In this document: positions 62,424-64,000 of the stretch, piece by piece
How the letters are laid out: each line of letters starts with the position of its first letter
Numbering within the stretch: position 1 is the first letter of the stretch
Assembly (NCBI RefSeq): GCF_000002875.2
Contig: NC_009415.2
Coordinates: 134,001 to 198,000 of the forward strand
Direction of reading: 5' to 3'
DNA length: 64,000 nt
Source: Leishmania infantum JPCM5
Lineage: Eukaryota > Euglenozoa > Kinetoplastea > Trypanosomatida > Trypanosomatidae
Made by a program: the position numbers and the translations under genes
Notes under the pieces: generated by a model
Databases searched by the model: none
What the model saw: the letters and a program-made list of their open reading frames with translations, nothing else
Told to the model about the DNA's origin: nothing

Positions 62424-64000
62424 CTATGCCGCCTCCGCCGCGCTCAGCAGTTCTTGAATGTATCGGTGATACGTGTCGTTTGTTTCGTACAGGGACAGAA
62501 GCTCGTGGTGCAGTCGCTCGTACTCCGCCACCGGCACCTGCACCGCTCGCTCTGGAAAGGGCGCGGTGTGCTTGATGGGTGCCAGTGCAGCGTTTACAAG
62601 ATTGCGCAGTCGGGTCTCGGGTAGCAGCAGCGTAACTCCCGGTATCACCCCCGAGGCGGCACATGCCTCTGTAGAGTTCTTCGCGAGAAGTGCGGTCCGT
62701 TTCGCCATGAGCAAACGGCGCGTGCGAAAGAAGGCATCGATAAGCTGCGACTCCTGTTCCAGTGAAGGGCAGCGGTAAATGGCAAGCACGAGAGTCGGCA
62801 AGAGCCCAGTGCACAGGAAGATGAGCAGTTGCGTGATCGATTCCACCTCGGCAGGTGGTGTCGCACGGGCAGAGACTGCAGCTGAGCGAGATGGTACCTT
62901 CTGCACAGTTGCCGACGCCGGCCATGTCACGGAGACACCAAGTGAGGATAACGTAAGGGAGGCAGTATCCGTACTATGTCCATCTTCGCTGGGTGAGCCA
63001 CCTTCAACTTCGGCAGCCGCGTCGGCCATCTCGTGAGCCCAGTCAAACAAAAGGTATTCGTGGCGAGCCACGTACAGCAGAAGCGGGGCGACGTCACGCT
63101 TCTGTGCGAAGCTCAAACGCGGCCGCGCCGCCGCAAAGATCTTCGTGGCTTCCGTCTGTGAGCTTGCGGGAAGCTGGCCCTCGATAGGTGCGACTTTGCT
63201 GTCGACAATGTCAGAGAGGGCCGCAGCGCACAACGCCAAGTGCGATATGGGGAGGTAGTCACTCAGAAGGTCGCTCGTGAGGAGTGCGGCGAGGCGAATC
63301 GAGCACGGCAGGGGCACGGACGCTGTCCCGCCGCCTGCAGTCGCACCCTCGTCTCCTGCATCCTCCTCGGGTAATGCGGTCGCTGCTGGGAACTCAGCGC
63401 ACAAGGCGAGAAACAGACTGTCCGGCGCCTGCGAGTCGGCATCAGCAATGCTGCGTCCCGTTTGACTCGCCGTCTTGCCGTCCCCGTAGCGAGATACGTG
63501 GTGCAGTATTGCTTGACAGCAGTGCCACTTGCAGGAGCTATCGGTCGAAGTAGACGGTGATGGAGAACGCAGACACACGCACAAAGCAGCGATAATTAGC
63601 GAGTACCCAGTCAGCGGGTCTCGAGGAGGACTAGCAAGGTTGCCGAGCAAGCCCGCACTACTCGCCAGTGCATAGAAGCACTTCGCCGAATCGGCGGGGC
63701 TCAGCACTGTGGCCTGCAGCTGTGCGTCCAACACTTGTTGCAGTTGGAGCAGGAACCGGCGCCACGGCATGGGGAGACACAACGAGTCATCCTCCTGCTT
63801 CACGAGCCCCTCCACCTTAAGGAGGGTAAAGCCGATGTGGTACAGAGGGCCGACTGCTGCGATGCGCAGCTGCTCGTTTTCGCTGAGGTGGTGCTGCACG
63901 TAGGTGGAGAACCGCATCGAGGAGCCTTCAGCGTGTCCCAGCAGCCACCCGGACAAGTCTACCAGATCGGGGTATAGTGTCCCTTCATCTTCGTATCGCT
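62424..64000 (-). CDS. Unrecognised protein, C-terminal part (runs off right edge)
   Basis: The minus-strand frame is open from the window edge to TAG at 62426-62424, giving at least 525 residues; the start lies outside. The visible part begins RYEDEGTLYPDLVDLSGWL. Composition is that of a soluble, mostly helical protein rich in Leu and Ala (LSPADSAKCFYALASSAGLL, SIRLAALLTSDLLSDYLP), with low-complexity loops, an internal hydrophobic stretch (LLIFLCTGLLPTLVLAIY, about 395-412 of the visible part) and an acidic-helical end. No catalytic motif or domain I can name. Good codon use and a uniform frame support it as a real gene. Confidence 0.88.
   Translation of the reverse strand, partial: RYEDEGTLYPDLVDLSGWLLGHAEGSSMRFSTYVQHHLSENEQLRIAAVGPLYHIGFTLLKVEGLVKQEDDSLCLPMPWRRFLLQLQQVLDAQLQATVLSPADSAKCFYALASSAGLLGNLASPPRDPLTGYSLIIAALCVCLRSPSPSTSTDSSCKWHCCQAILHHVSRYGDGKTASQTGRSIADADSQAPDSLFLALCAEFPAATALPEEDAGDEGATAGGGTASVPLPCSIRLAALLTSDLLSDYLPISHLALCAAALSDIVDSKVAPIEGQLPASSQTEATKIFAAARPRLSFAQKRDVAPLLLYVARHEYLLFDWAHEMADAAAEVEGGSPSEDGHSTDTASLTLSSLGVSVTWPASATVQKVPSRSAAVSARATPPAEVESITQLLIFLCTGLLPTLVLAIYRCPSLEQESQLIDAFFRTRRLLMAKRTALLAKNSTEACAASGVIPGVTLLLPETRLRNLVNAALAPIKHTAPFPERAVQVPVAEYERLHHELLSLYETNDTYHRYIQELLSAAEAA

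Overview
The window looks like a piece of a Leishmania chromosome, or of a very close leishmaniine relative. All convincing genes lie on one strand (the minus strand). They have no introns and GC-rich third positions, and are separated by long, low-complexity, purine-rich (on +) intergenic stretches that read on the sense strand as polypyrimidine tracts ending in AG, i.e. trans-splice signals. This is the layout of one polycistronic transcription unit read from right to left. The gene content is also kinetoplastid: calpain-like proteins with the kinetoplastid N-terminal domain (DUF1935), an amastin, a half-size ABCD transporter, and SIDER-like retroposon pieces in the spacers. From memory only, the order calpains - amastin - calpain - P-loop protein - cyclic-nucleotide-binding protein - DnaJ - TRM13 - ABCD transporter resembles the Leishmania chromosome 31 calpain cluster. 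No search was run.

Layout, left to right (transcription runs the other way). 1-566: N-terminal part of an unrecognised protein whose C-terminus lies off the left edge. 2.7-27.5 kb: calpain-like array with four members (2739-5363, 8293-11166, 13786-15960, 25345-27468) and an amastin (20075-20674) inside it. 29.3-30.0 kb: small RecA/P-loop protein. 30.6-31.3 kb: a decayed gene with two in-frame stops and a frameshift. 32.1-33.2 kb: degenerate sulfotransferase-family membrane protein. 34.1-36.6 kb: protein with four cyclic-nucleotide-binding-like folds and a Cys-rich acylation-type N-terminus. 40.0-41.9 kb: disordered unknown. 43.1-44.9 kb: membrane-anchored DnaJ protein. 45.6-47.3 kb: TRM13-type tRNA methyltransferase. 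47.3-53.2 kb: almost 6 kb with no convincing gene. 53.2-55.2 kb: disordered Ser/Pro-rich unknown. 57.5-57.7 kb: possible 51-residue protein. 58.4-61.0 kb: ABCD-type (glycosomal/peroxisomal) half transporter. 62.4-64.0 kb: unknown protein whose N-terminus is cut by the right edge.

The strongest biology is in the calpain array. Only the right-most (most upstream) member keeps the full Gln/Cys/His/Asn set of a cysteine peptidase. The other three have lost it in three different ways while keeping the overall fold motifs, which points to one enzyme plus a family of pseudopeptidases.

The spacers hold several repeat families. There is a 990-bp almost identical direct repeat 31.2 kb apart. There is a ~580-bp SIDER2-like pair in inverted orientation ~22 kb apart. 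A ~255-bp module is shared by the 5' flanks of two calpain genes. A ~550-bp repeat pair carries relics of a coding sequence. These repeats flank the calpain/amastin block and could drive amplification, deletion or inversion.
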